Assembly: GCA_031360915.1 (NCBI GenBank)
Contig: JANMCE010000401.1
Coordinates: 1 to 14,616 of the forward strand
Direction: 5' to 3'
DNA: 14,616 nucleotides
Origin: JANMCE01 sp031360915
Lineage (GTDB): Bacteria > Actinomycetota > Acidimicrobiia > Acidimicrobiales > Ilumatobacteraceae
Part shown: in pieces, positions 5,944-11,846 of the stretch
Layout of the letters: each line of letters begins with the position of its first letter
Numbering within the stretch: the stretch's first letter is position 1
Made by a program: the position numbers and the translations under genes
The notes under the pieces: generated by a model
The model's input: only the letters and a program-made list of their open reading frames with translations
Told to the model about the DNA's origin: nothing
Databases searched by the model: none

Positions 5944-6687
5944 CAGCAAAATTGCTCCACAAATCGCACCACCGATGAGCCCGCCAACGTGACCACCAAT
6001 GGAGATCCCTGGCACCGAGAACGTGATGACGAGGTTGATCAGCAGTGTGGCCCCGAGGCCGCTGCGCATAACGCTGATGCCTCGGGCCCGCATGCCAAGC
6101 GCAAGGCAGCCCAGCAGACCGAAGATGGCCCCTGATGCACCTGCGGTTGGGTTGTATCCCGAGGGGCCGCTTATCTTTTGTAGCACCAACACGCCAGCCG
6201 ATCCGGCGAACAATGACGCCAGGTAGACCCCAGCAAACCGAGCCCGTCCGAGTCCACTCTCAAGAGCTCGACCGAGCTGGAACAACGCGAACATATTGAA
6301 CGCCAGGTGAATGAGGCCGAAGTGGAGGAATCCGCTGGTGAGCAGCCGCCAGTACTCGCCATGAAAGATGGCAGGAAGATCAAGGACAAAACGATCGCTG
6401 AAACGGTCATTGCCTCCGCTCAGTGATCTGCCCTTGCTGGCAATCACGCCCACCACGAACACGGCGATGTTGATGGCCATGAGCGCCGTGGTGGCGAGGT
6501 TGCCGCCGCGGGTTGCGTTCCAGCGGCGGATACGTTCGGCTGCGGGCGGCATGGCGGCCTTGACGCAGTCGACGCAGTGCGAGCCGACCGATGCGGGGAT
6601 GAGGCACTCGGGGCAGGCGGGCTTGCCGCATCGGGTGCAGGAGCGGCCGGTGGGGCGATCGGGGTGGCGGTAGCAGACGGGAGACAC
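5848..6687 (-). CDS. Rhomboid-family intramembrane serine protease with N-terminal zinc-binding (B-box-like) domain
   Basis: This 279-residue protein has an N-terminal cysteine/histidine cluster (Cys5, His8, Cys17, Cys20, Cys25, Cys28, His37, Cys38, Cys41), typical of the B-box-like zinc domain on actinobacterial rhomboids. The membrane part follows from about residue 65. It has GEYWRLLTSGFLH (110-122), HLAFNMFAL (127-135) with the family His and Asn, the catalytic serine in GASGAIFG (Ser185), and the partner histidine in GGHVGGLIGG (His233). A last helix ends at the C-terminus. Rhomboids cleave transmembrane substrates within the bilayer; the substrates here are unknown. The start is GTG 6687, giving the zinc motif at residue 5, and a possible -10 box (TAACCT, 6698-6703) lies ten bases upstream. 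The gene begins 41 bp after the PEBP-like lipoprotein on the same strand. Its final helix is encoded antisense to the tail of the channel-like gene. Confidence 0.93.
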   Translation of the reverse strand: MSPVCYRHPDRPTGRSCTRCGKPACPECLIPASVGSHCVDCVKAAMPPAAERIRRWNATRGGNLATTALMAINIAVFVVGVIASKGRSLSGGNDRFSDRFVLDLPAIFHGEYWRLLTSGFLHFGLIHLAFNMFALFQLGRALESGLGRARFAGVYLASLFAGSAGVLVLQKISGPSGYNPTAGASGAIFGLLGCLALGMRARGISVMRSGLGATLLINLVITFSVPGISIGGHVGGLIGGAICGAILLSPRPVVSKQLTHLTPLLVGVASVIIAIAVSR

Positions 6688-6697
6688 AGTGACGGGC

Positions 6698-6703
6698 AGG
6701 TTA
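6698..6703 (-). promoter_or_regulatory. Possible -10 box TAACCT for the rhomboid gene
   Basis: TAACCT on the minus strand is ten bases before GTG 6687 with no Shine-Dalgarno between. The spacing is the longest of the leaderless-type sites here, and readthrough from the upstream lipoprotein gene is an alternative. Confidence 0.35.
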
Positions 6704-6728
6704 ACGGGCGATCAGCCGGTTTGGCGCG

Positions 6729-7370
6729 CTATGCGGTTGCGGTGCCCGTAATCGCTACATGCTGGATACCCGGCGTGTTCAAACCTGCGAGCGCGTCACT
6801 TGTCTCCATACCCGCCAGGATGCCCGACGGCTTTGTCAGCACGAAGAGCGAAAAGATGTAGCGATGCGTTCCCTGTGGTGGACACGGGGCGAACCACCCG
6901 AGTGCCGGTGAGCTGTTCATCGTCTGCACCGTGCCACGCGGAATCTTGCCTTGAGCGAGGCCCGGCGTGGCGGGGTCAATGCCAGCCAGAATCCAGTGAA
7001 CGAACCCCGAAGCATCGGCGTCGGTGACGGTGAGTACCAATTCGGCGGCGTCGGCTGGAATGTTGGTCCACTTGAGGTCAGGCGAGAGGCCCTTACCCTT
7101 GCAGGTGGAGTCTGGCGGCAACGGTCCGCCATCGACCCAGGAGCCGTTCAGGCTGAGCGCGGTCGTTGAAATCTCGGCCGGCAGGGTCTCCAGCGATTCG
7201 GCCGGAATGCCCTCACCGGGGGCCAGTGTGGTGACGGGAATGGTGGTGGGTACCACAATCGACAGACTCTGGTTCGGTGAAGCAGGTTTGAGGGCGCGCC
7301 CGTCGCTCTTGCAACTGACCAGGACCGTCACACTGCACAGAGCAACAAGGATGGTCACAACTCGGTTCAC
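6729..7370 (-). CDS. YbhB/YbcL (PEBP, Raf-kinase-inhibitor-like) family lipoprotein
   Basis: This 213-residue protein begins with a signal peptide MNRVVTILVALCSVTVLVSC. The lipobox-like LVSC predicts lipidation of Cys20 and anchoring to the outside of the cytoplasmic membrane. A Ser/Thr/Pro-rich linker to about residue 70 leads to a PEBP domain. Its markers are LSPDLKWTNIP, then LVLTVTDADASGFVHWILAGI (the ligand-pocket DxD and HW motifs), then GWFAPCPPQGTHRYIFSLFVL. Bacterial YbhB/YbcL proteins are small-ligand-binding folds without an agreed role. The GTG start at 7370 gives a compact signal peptide and is preceded nine bases away by TAGAGT. It diverges from mca across 98 bp and precedes the rhomboid gene on the same strand, so the two may be co-transcribed. 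Confidence 0.92.
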   Translation of the reverse strand: MNRVVTILVALCSVTVLVSCKSDGRALKPASPNQSLSIVVPTTIPVTTLAPGEGIPAESLETLPAEISTTALSLNGSWVDGGPLPPDSTCKGKGLSPDLKWTNIPADAAELVLTVTDADASGFVHWILAGIDPATPGLAQGKIPRGTVQTMNSSPALGWFAPCPPQGTHRYIFSLFVLTKPSGILAGMETSDALAGLNTPGIQHVAITGTATA

Positions 7371-7379
7371 GAGTGGTGA

Positions 7380-7385
7380 ACTCTA
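7380..7385 (-). promoter_or_regulatory. -10 box TAGAGT, leaderless promoter of the PEBP lipoprotein gene
   Basis: TAGAGT on the minus strand is nine bases before GTG 7370, with no Shine-Dalgarno in the gap. It is the same hexamer as the one preceding fmdB. Confidence 0.5.
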
Positions 7386-7454
7386 GGCGGCTTTCGCCGA
7401 TGCTGGTGGGCACTGCCCTTGCCATGCATGTGAGCCGATTCCGGCCGCGGCCGA

Positions 7455-7460
7455 TAATCT
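7455..7460 (+). promoter_or_regulatory. -10 box TAATCT of mca with adjacent 12-bp palindrome
   Basis: TAATCT is eight bases before ATG 7469; an alternative register, GATAAT (7453-7458), is close by. GAGG at 7461-7464 could act as a weak Shine-Dalgarno, so leaderless or short-leader initiation are both possible. The perfect palindrome CGGCCGCGGCCG (7442-7453) abuts the box and could be an operator. Confidence 0.45.
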
Positions 7461-7468
7461 GAGGACCT

Positions 7469-8377
7469 ATGGCTGCTGACCTTCGCCTTTTATCCGTGCA
7501 CGCTCATCCAGATGATGAGGCTTCCAAAGGCGCGCCGTCGGTGGCGAAGTATGTCGCCGAAGGGGCCGAAGCCGTTCTGGTGTGCTGCACCGGCGGCGAA
7601 GAGGGTGACATCCAGAACCAGAGTTTGCTGGAGGCGGGCGGCGCTTTCCACGGTCTCGATGAGGCCGCCATCAAGGCGAAGATGGCCGAGCTGCGCCCCT
7701 TCGAGTTGGCTCGATCGGTGGAAATCATCGGTTTCACCGAATGCGTCATGCTCGGCTACCGGGACTCGGGCATGAAGGACACGCCGCCCAACGAAAACCC
7801 CGACTGCTTCTGGCAGGCCGACCTCGACGAAGCCACCGGTCGGCTCGTCGCCATCATTCGGCGCACCCGCCCGCACGTGCTGTTGACCTACAACGATGAC
7901 CAGCAGGGCTACCCGCACCCCGATCATCTGCGAGTACACGACATCACGTTGTTGGCATGGGACCGAGCCGGTGACGCCGACTGGTATCCCGAGCACGGCC
8001 AACCGTGGACGCCGCTCAAGATGTACTACACGCTGTGGAGCCGTCATCGCATGCTGAAGATCCACCACGCCCTGATCGCCAAGCACGGCAAGAGCCCGTT
8101 CGAGGACGCCTGGTTTGACCGTCCCGATCAAGACGACCGCATCACCACCAAGGTAGCCATTGCCGACTACATGTGGGCCCGCACCCGGTCGTTGCTGGCC
8201 CATGCCACCCAGATCGATCCGAACGAAGGTTGGTGGTTCGGGCTGACCGACGACGAATTGAGCGAGCTTCACCCATGGGAAGACTGGGTGCTGGCCGAAA
8301 GCCGTGTCGGCATGCCCGCCGTGGGCGAAATGGAAGATGACCTGTTCGCGGGCATTCGCGAGATGGCGCGCTCATGA
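7469..8377 (+). CDS. mca: Mycothiol S-conjugate amidase (PIG-L/LmbE family)
   Basis: This 302-residue protein starts with strand LRLLSVHAHPDDEASKG. The AHPDDE motif (12-17) supplies zinc ligands His13 and Asp16, and the following SKG with Lys20 is the form typical of Mca as opposed to the biosynthetic deacetylase MshB. The third ligand region is GYPHPDHLRVH (148-157). The acidic and Trp-rich C-terminal part (WWFGLTDDEL, HPWEDWVLAESR) is also Mca-like. In the known reaction Mca hydrolyses mycothiol S-conjugates of electrophiles or drugs, releasing a mercapturic acid for export and recycling glucosaminyl-inositol, in the cytoplasm. Its presence implies that the organism makes mycothiol, though no other mycothiol genes are in the window. 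The last bases overlap the SCP2-like gene as ATGA. Confidence 0.93.
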   Translation: MAADLRLLSVHAHPDDEASKGAPSVAKYVAEGAEAVLVCCTGGEEGDIQNQSLLEAGGAFHGLDEAAIKAKMAELRPFELARSVEIIGFTECVMLGYRDSGMKDTPPNENPDCFWQADLDEATGRLVAIIRRTRPHVLLTYNDDQQGYPHPDHLRVHDITLLAWDRAGDADWYPEHGQPWTPLKMYYTLWSRHRMLKIHHALIAKHGKSPFEDAWFDRPDQDDRITTKVAIADYMWARTRSLLAHATQIDPNEGWWFGLTDDELSELHPWEDWVLAESRVGMPAVGEMEDDLFAGIREMARS

Positions 8378-8595
8378 CGGTGCAGTACCGCATCATCCAC
8401 GGCAAGAAAGACGAACACGTCATGGGCCCCGATGATGCTGACGTCGTCATCTCTATCGAGGCCGCCGATCGCTCTCTCGACCCGGTTGCGGCCTACATGC
8501 GAGGCAAGCTCAAAGTAGTCGGCCATACCGGCAAGTTCTTCGACGCCCTGAAATCCGGCGAGGTCGCCACCGCTTTGAAGGTGGAGCGCAGCTAG
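8374..8595 (+). CDS. Short SCP2 sterol-binding-like domain protein
   Basis: This 73-residue protein contains ADVVISIEAADRSLDPVAAYMRGKLKVVGHTG, which matches the central strand, helix and GKLKVxG region of the SCP2 (sterol carrier protein 2-like) fold. KFFDALKSGEVATAL then forms the last helix. Complete SCP2 domains are usually near 100 residues, so this is a short or half-domain version. It may bind a lipid or other hydrophobic ligand, but the role is unknown. ATG 8374 overlaps the mca stop as ATGA, so translation is probably coupled and the products stoichiometrically linked. This suggests, but does not prove, a role tied to Mca or to hydrophobic electrophile conjugates. Confidence 0.82.
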   Translation: MTVQYRIIHGKKDEHVMGPDDADVVISIEAADRSLDPVAAYMRGKLKVVGHTGKFFDALKSGEVATALKVERS

Positions 8596-8615
8596 GCGAG
8601 TAGTTCTTAGGGATC

Positions 8616-8634
8616 GTGCGGTAGCGAGCGGATC
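8616..8634 (+). repeat. GCGGTAGCGAGCG intergenic repeat copy
   Basis: A copy of the 13-mer GCGGTAGCGAGCG (8618-8630) also occurs at 9770-9782, and its first ten bases occur at 4717-4726. It is flanked by GGATC (8611-8615) and GATCC (8631-8635), giving weak dyad symmetry, just downstream of the mca-SCP2 operon. Confidence 0.5.
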
Positions 8635-8700
8635 CACCGGGCCGCGGTCTTCTTCCCGCCTCACCGCGCCCTCGCCGTCATCCGCGCGTTACGACCATTG

Positions 8701-8780
8701 ATTCGCGCGTTGGGCCCTTTCCAACCAACGCGATCGCCGAATTCGGGTCTATCGCGCGAATGAAAGGACCCAACGCGCGA
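8701..8780. repeat. Nested inverted repeats between convergent genes
   Basis: TCGCGCGTTGGGCCCTTTC (8703-8721) and GAAAGGACCCAACGCGCGA (8762-8780) are inverted copies matching at 18 of 19 positions, 40 bases apart. Inside or overlapping are ATTCGCGCG/CGCGCGAAT (8701-8709/8753-8761), CGCGTTGG/CCAACGCG (8706-8713/8725-8732, 11-base loop) and TCGCGCG/CGCGCGA (8752-8758/8774-8780). Alternative hairpins are therefore possible on either strand. Lacking a T-tract, it is not a classical intrinsic terminator, but its place between converging genes would suit a bidirectional transcription block. The rest of 8596-8868 holds the repeat copy at 8616 and no gene that I can support. Confidence 0.6.
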
Positions 8781-8868
8781 TCGCGACTGCGATCGGGTGA
8801 AACGAATCGACAAAATTCCCGCACGCTCACTGACCGCATACGGCCACTGGGCCCTTGGAGCCAACGAT

Positions 8869-9699
8869 TTAGGCGCGCATCGCATCGCGCAGTGCCCGGT
8901 AGCCGATCAGTACCGCCCCGGACGCTGTTATCGCCTGGCGCAGCGCGGCGTCATGCACCACGAGGTTGTAGTCGGCGATCCAGCCCTCGGCGTCGGTGGA
9001 CATTGCTCGAACCTCGGCGGTGTCAATGGCGGGCTGCACATGGATCTCGGTGACGCCGGGGGACAGGTTGGCCAGCTCGGCCAGAATGCGGTCGCGGCTC
9101 GGCGCCTTCCAGGTGTGATTGAACGAATCGGGAAAGACGATGCCTTCTTCGGCGGCCAGTTTCCGGAAGGGGAATCCGGCCTGCTGCTCGCTGATGGAGG
9201 ACGGCAGTCGAATGGGGAGCCGGAACTCGCAGGCGAGGTCGAGGTAGATGTCGAAGAACTCGGGCCGCAAGGTGATCGATGTGAGGTGGGGTGCCAGGTG
9301 GGTGACGTCGATGCCCCAGGCCAACGTGCGCTCGATCTGGGCGCGGCATTCGCGACGCACTTCTTCGGGATCGGCGTGTTCCCAGAGGTCATCGATGGTG
9401 CGGGGGAAACCGCCCTCGCCCGACAGCAGCGACGGTGCGTGGGTGAGTGGTCCCCAGCGGTAGAACTCGTTTTCGGCGTTGAGCGTGAGATGCACGCCGA
9501 TGTCCTCACCGTTGTACATGTGGGCCGCGTGTCGAGCCCAGGGCGCCGGCACCATCAGCGACGAACAGGTCGCAGCTCCATCACGCAAGGCCTCGTACAC
9601 CGCGATGTTGGCGGCATGACATGACCCGAGGTCGTCACAACTCAAAATCACCAGCTTGGTGCCGGTTGGGTAGCCAAGCCGTTCCACGAGCGATGTCAT
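8869..9699 (-). CDS. ChbG/HpnK (YdjC-type) carbohydrate deacetylase
   Basis: This 276-residue protein has the YdjC-family metal-site signature. The strand LVILSCDDLGSCHAAN carries Asp22, Asp23 and His28; DIGVHLTLN carries His70; VTHLAPHL carries His134 and His138. These correspond to the catalytic Asp and the metal-binding Asp/His residues known from ChbG deacetylases, which remove N-acetyl groups from chito-oligosaccharides or related sugars. The true substrate here is unknown. The RWGPLTHAPSLL segment after the first histidine is typical of the actinobacterial subgroup. There is no signal peptide, so it should be cytoplasmic. The start at 9699 is supported by TAGCAT seven bases upstream. 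A long rival frame on the plus strand across this region lacks any family motif and is taken as antisense noise. Confidence 0.88.
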   Translation of the reverse strand: MTSLVERLGYPTGTKLVILSCDDLGSCHAANIAVYEALRDGAATCSSLMVPAPWARHAAHMYNGEDIGVHLTLNAENEFYRWGPLTHAPSLLSGEGGFPRTIDDLWEHADPEEVRRECRAQIERTLAWGIDVTHLAPHLTSITLRPEFFDIYLDLACEFRLPIRLPSSISEQQAGFPFRKLAAEEGIVFPDSFNHTWKAPSRDRILAELANLSPGVTEIHVQPAIDTAEVRAMSTDAEGWIADYNLVVHDAALRQAITASGAVLIGYRALRDAMRA

Positions 9700-9706
9700 T
9701 GCCTTA

Positions 9707-9712
9707 ATGCTA
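9707..9712 (-). promoter_or_regulatory. -10 box TAGCAT, leaderless promoter of the deacetylase gene
   Basis: TAGCAT on the minus strand is followed by seven bases and ATG 9699. AAGG lies within the spacer but is only three bases from the ATG, too close for a normal Shine-Dalgarno. Confidence 0.5.
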
Positions 9713-9757
9713 ACGCCCGTTGCGCGACTCGCCGGATTGTCGAGCGTCGGCGAGGAG

Positions 9758-9787
9758 GAGCGAATACGAGCGGTAGCGAGCGAGTGA
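9758..9787 (+). repeat. GAGCGGTAGCGAGCGAG intergenic repeat copy
   Basis: GAGCGGTAGCGAGCGAG (9768-9784), with a preceding GAGCGAA, lies in the gap between the deacetylase start and the thermonuclease stop. Thirteen bases (9770-9782) are identical to the copy at 8618-8630, and ten are shared with 4717-4726. Confidence 0.5.
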
Positions 9788-9789
9788 CG

Positions 9790-10272
9790 TTAGGTACGGC
9801 ACGCACTCCACAGGCCGCGGCCCGCAGCCTCGGCTTCCGTGGCGGCGTCATGGAAGTCGGTGGCGTGTGCGGTGTTCGGTTTGAACGACATCTCTCTGGC
9901 GTCGCCCTGACGCATCAGTTCGAGGTTGATGAAGAGACCGTCGTCTTTGCGATAGACGTAGGCGAGCAGACGGTTGTAGGCGTCCCTCGCTTCGATGTCC
10001 CGCTCGAGGCGTACCGCCGTTCCGGGCGCCAGGAGACTCTTGGTGAGCTTGCTGGCCTCCGGGCCGTAACACTCGATCGGCCAGTTCCTCTTCACCGTTT
10101 CGGGGGTGTTGATACCGAGGAGGCGCACGTTCTCCTCTTTGGCGTCAATGCGCACGATAACGGTGTCGCCGTCAACGACCGTCACGATGACCGCCTCACC
10201 GGTCGGCAGCGGCTTCGGTGTCGATCGACAGCCAGCCACTAGGACAATGAGCACCAGAGTAATGCGGTACAT
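9790..10272 (-). CDS. Thermonuclease (SNase-like) lipoprotein
   Basis: From ATG 10272 the product has 160 residues. It starts with MYRITLVLIVLVAGC, a short signal peptide with lipobox LVAGC, so Cys15 is likely lipidated and the enzyme surface-anchored. The nuclease domain shows TVVDGDT (Asp34), VRLLGINTPE (Arg50, Glu58) and ARDAYNRLLAYVY (Asp97, Arg101). By comparison with staphylococcal nuclease these match Asp21, Arg35, Glu43, Asp83 and Arg87. The residue equivalent to calcium ligand Asp40 is Asn55. Members hydrolyse DNA and RNA with calcium; a scavenging or DNA-degrading role outside the cell is inferred. The start is set by GGAGGT (10276-10281) five bases upstream; an upstream in-frame ATG at 10293 would spoil the signal peptide. 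It follows the TIGR03085 gene by 54 bp on the same strand. Confidence 0.92.
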   Translation of the reverse strand: MYRITLVLIVLVAGCRSTPKPLPTGEAVIVTVVDGDTVIVRIDAKEENVRLLGINTPETVKRNWPIECYGPEASKLTKSLLAPGTAVRLERDIEARDAYNRLLAYVYRKDDGLFINLELMRQGDAREMSFKPNTAHATDFHDAATEAEAAGRGLWSACRT

Positions 10273-10275
10273 GGT

Positions 10276-10281
10276 GACCTC
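10276..10281 (-). promoter_or_regulatory. Shine-Dalgarno GGAGGT that fixes the thermonuclease start
   Basis: On the minus strand GGAGGT is followed closely by ATG 10272. It selects this ATG over the longer in-frame start at 10293. I see no TANNNT box at the leaderless distance. Confidence 0.6.
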
Positions 10282-10326
10282 CGACGAGTGCAATGGGGGA
10301 GGCGGGTAACCGCGAGTGGTTGCAGG

Positions 10327-10962
10327 TTAGATGCCGAAGTTGCCGGCGTCTACGGCGGCGATATCCTCGGCGGCGCCATCAATGGTGACAACGGCCGCGC
10401 CGCGGCGCCCTTCAAGGTACAGCAGCAGCTCCACCGGTTGGCCCGTGATCATCACTGTGGCACCCTTCCCGAAGGTCTTGGAGCCGGCGGTGGTGCCGGT
10501 GGCAAGCAGCTTGATAGCTCGTCCGGTCTTGGCTTTGCGGACCATGAGCGGGCCGAGGCGTGAGAGTGCCTTCCACGCTTCGAACTGGAGGTCGGGTCGG
10601 TCGCTGCGAGGCGCATGGCCGTTGGCCCGGCGGACATCTTCGTGATGAACGAGGTACTCCACGAAACTCATGGCCGACCGCACGGCGGGGATCGACAGCG
10701 GCCCGAGCGGCGGCGTTCGCACCCGGGCCAGGATCGCCTCATAGGGGCGTTGCATTTCTTTCGTCATCAGCTTGTCGGTGAAGCCGGCGAACGGGCCGCC
10801 GAAGATGATGCCGGGTCCGGCCCGCAGGTCGCGTTCGCGAATGGCGAGGTGGGCGGCGAGGTGGCAGGTGGTCCAGCCCTCGCACAGCGTTGGTGCATCG
10901 GGGCCGAGTTCTGCCATCAGGTCAACCAGGTCGTGGCGTTCACGCAGATCGAGATCGGTCAT
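10327..10962 (-). CDS. TIGR03085 family metal-binding protein (maleylpyruvate isomerase N-terminal / DinB-like fold)
   Basis: This 211-residue protein has the TIGR03085/MDMPI N-terminal pattern. LCEGWTTCHLAAHLAIRERD carries His34 and His38, and SFVEYLVHHEDVRRANG carries His106 and His107. Together these suggest the metal site of the DinB/MDMPI four-helix fold. Related enzymes use mycothiol (maleylpyruvate isomerase, mycothiol S-transferases), so a mycothiol-linked role is plausible beside mca, but this subfamily has no established reaction. The C-terminal part (GKGATVMITGQPVELLLYLEGRRGAA) is the usual short tail of these proteins. ATG 10962 is supported by TACCCT seven bases upstream. The gene diverges from nudC across 78 bp and may be co-transcribed with the thermonuclease. 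Confidence 0.88.
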   Translation of the reverse strand: MTDLDLRERHDLVDLMAELGPDAPTLCEGWTTCHLAAHLAIRERDLRAGPGIIFGGPFAGFTDKLMTKEMQRPYEAILARVRTPPLGPLSIPAVRSAMSFVEYLVHHEDVRRANGHAPRSDRPDLQFEAWKALSRLGPLMVRKAKTGRAIKLLATGTTAGSKTFGKGATVMITGQPVELLLYLEGRRGAAVVTIDGAAEDIAAVDAGNFGI

Positions 10963-10969
10963 CGGCCCA

Positions 10970-10975
10970 AGGGTA
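10970..10975 (-). promoter_or_regulatory. -10 box TACCCT, probable leaderless promoter of the TIGR03085 gene
   Basis: TACCCT on the minus strand is seven bases before ATG 10962, with no Shine-Dalgarno between. Confidence 0.4.
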
Positions 10976-11028
10976 TCGGTGTCGCGCTCGATTACGGCTC
11001 AACTCGGGCACGTCGGCCATCGGCCCGT

Positions 11029-11034
11029 TAGCGT
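11029..11034 (+). promoter_or_regulatory. -10 box TAGCGT, leaderless promoter of nudC
   Basis: TAGCGT is six bases before ATG 11041. The hexamer is identical to those before udk and pabBC. Confidence 0.55.
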
Positions 11035-11040
11035 TCGGCC

Positions 11041-11811
11041 ATGGCTTCCTTTGTCCCGCTCACCTTCCTTCCCGACGGCATCGATCGAGCGGCGGCACGA
11101 TGGATGGCGGTACGCGGCGCCAAAGTTTTCGTGACCGATGCCCCTGGCTTTGGTGGCGATCACCACTTCCTCGGGCTGCTCGACGGGCAACCGGTATTCG
11201 CCGAAGATGTAGGTGATCACCATGAGGACGACGGCGCGTTCGTCGACCTCTACGCACTGTTCACCCGCATTCCCGAGGTCGAATGGATGCTGGCCGGGCG
11301 GGCCGTGCAGATCGTCGACTGGGCCCGTACCCACCGATTTTGTGGACGGTGCGGAGGCACAACAATTGCCAATCCGAATGACCGCTCGATGAAATGCCCG
11401 GCCTGCGGGCTGCCCGCCTACCCGCGTCTCGCTCCGGCCATCATCACGCTGGTTACCAGGGGCGACGAGGCGCTGCTCGCTCGGGGGGTGAACTTCCGCA
11501 ACCCGACGTACTCGGCGCTGGCCGGCTTTGTAGAAGCGGGCGAGACGCTGGAGCAGGCTGTTGCCCGCGAGGTGTTGGAGGAAGTGGCGATCGAGGTTGG
11601 CAACATCCGCTACGTGTCGAGCCAGCCGTGGCCGTTTCCACACTCGCTCATGCTTGGCTTCGAGGCCGACTACGTGTCAGGTGACATCGTGTGCGATCCG
11701 TCGGAAATCGTTGACGCCAATTGGTATTCCCGTGGCAATCTGCCCAACATCCCGCCGGGCATTTCCATTGCCCGCAAGCTGATTGACCGGTGGGTGGCCG
11801 GAGAGCGATAA
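11041..11811 (+). CDS. nudC: NAD(H) pyrophosphatase / RNA deNADding Nudix hydrolase NudC
   Basis: This 256-residue protein has the NudC architecture. A variable N-terminal domain is followed by a zinc ribbon (Cys101, Cys104, Cys119, Cys122) and a Nudix domain. The Nudix box starts at Gly162 with Glu168 and Arg176-Glu177, then metal-binding Glu180-Glu181. The NudC-specific SQPWPFP motif is at 194-200. NudC cleaves NAD(H) to NMN(H) and AMP, and in some bacteria removes NAD caps from RNA. The second glycine of the Nudix box (REVLEEVAI) is Ala183 here instead of the usual Gly; the catalytic glutamates are intact. The gene precedes pabBC by 35 bp on the same strand, and each has its own -10 box. 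Confidence 0.94.
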   Translation: MASFVPLTFLPDGIDRAAARWMAVRGAKVFVTDAPGFGGDHHFLGLLDGQPVFAEDVGDHHEDDGAFVDLYALFTRIPEVEWMLAGRAVQIVDWARTHRFCGRCGGTTIANPNDRSMKCPACGLPAYPRLAPAIITLVTRGDEALLARGVNFRNPTYSALAGFVEAGETLEQAVAREVLEEVAIEVGNIRYVSSQPWPFPHSLMLGFEADYVSGDIVCDPSEIVDANWYSRGNLPNIPPGISIARKLIDRWVAGER

Positions 11812-11833
11812 CGATCGGACCACAGGTCGCCGA

Positions 11834-11839
11834 TAGCGT
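11834..11839 (+). promoter_or_regulatory. -10 box TAGCGT, leaderless promoter of the PabB-PabC gene
   Basis: TAGCGT is seven bases before ATG 11847, and no Shine-Dalgarno lies between. It supports this ATG over the upstream in-frame start near 11790, which would lie inside the nudC coding region. Confidence 0.55.
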
Positions 11840-11846
11840 GGCCCCC

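Noticed and set aside
6665..6674. GGCGGTAGC near the rhomboid start, similar to the intergenic repeat core
   Set aside because: It lies in coding sequence for the zinc motif and lacks the following GCGA, so it is not counted as a repeat copy.
4173..7426. Repeated 13-mer TGCCCTTGCCATG at 4173-4185 and 7414-7426
   Set aside because: The first copy is inside the coding region of the 148-residue gene, the second is in an unrelated spacer, and the flanks do not match. It is likely coincidence.
7490..8272. Long minus-strand open frame (260 residues) opposite mca
   Set aside because: This is antisense shadow of a high-GC gene; mca has an unambiguous AHPDDE and HPDH motif set on the plus strand.
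8596..8868. Possible small RNA or tRNA gene in the repeat-rich intergenic region
   Set aside because: I see no cloverleaf, no T-loop GTTC motif in context and no promoter-terminator pair; only the inverted repeats are supported.
8797..9624. Long plus-strand open frame (275 residues) opposite the YdjC-type deacetylase
   Set aside because: It mirrors the codon structure of the deacetylase, has no recognisable motif, and the minus-strand frame has all the metal-site residues of its family.
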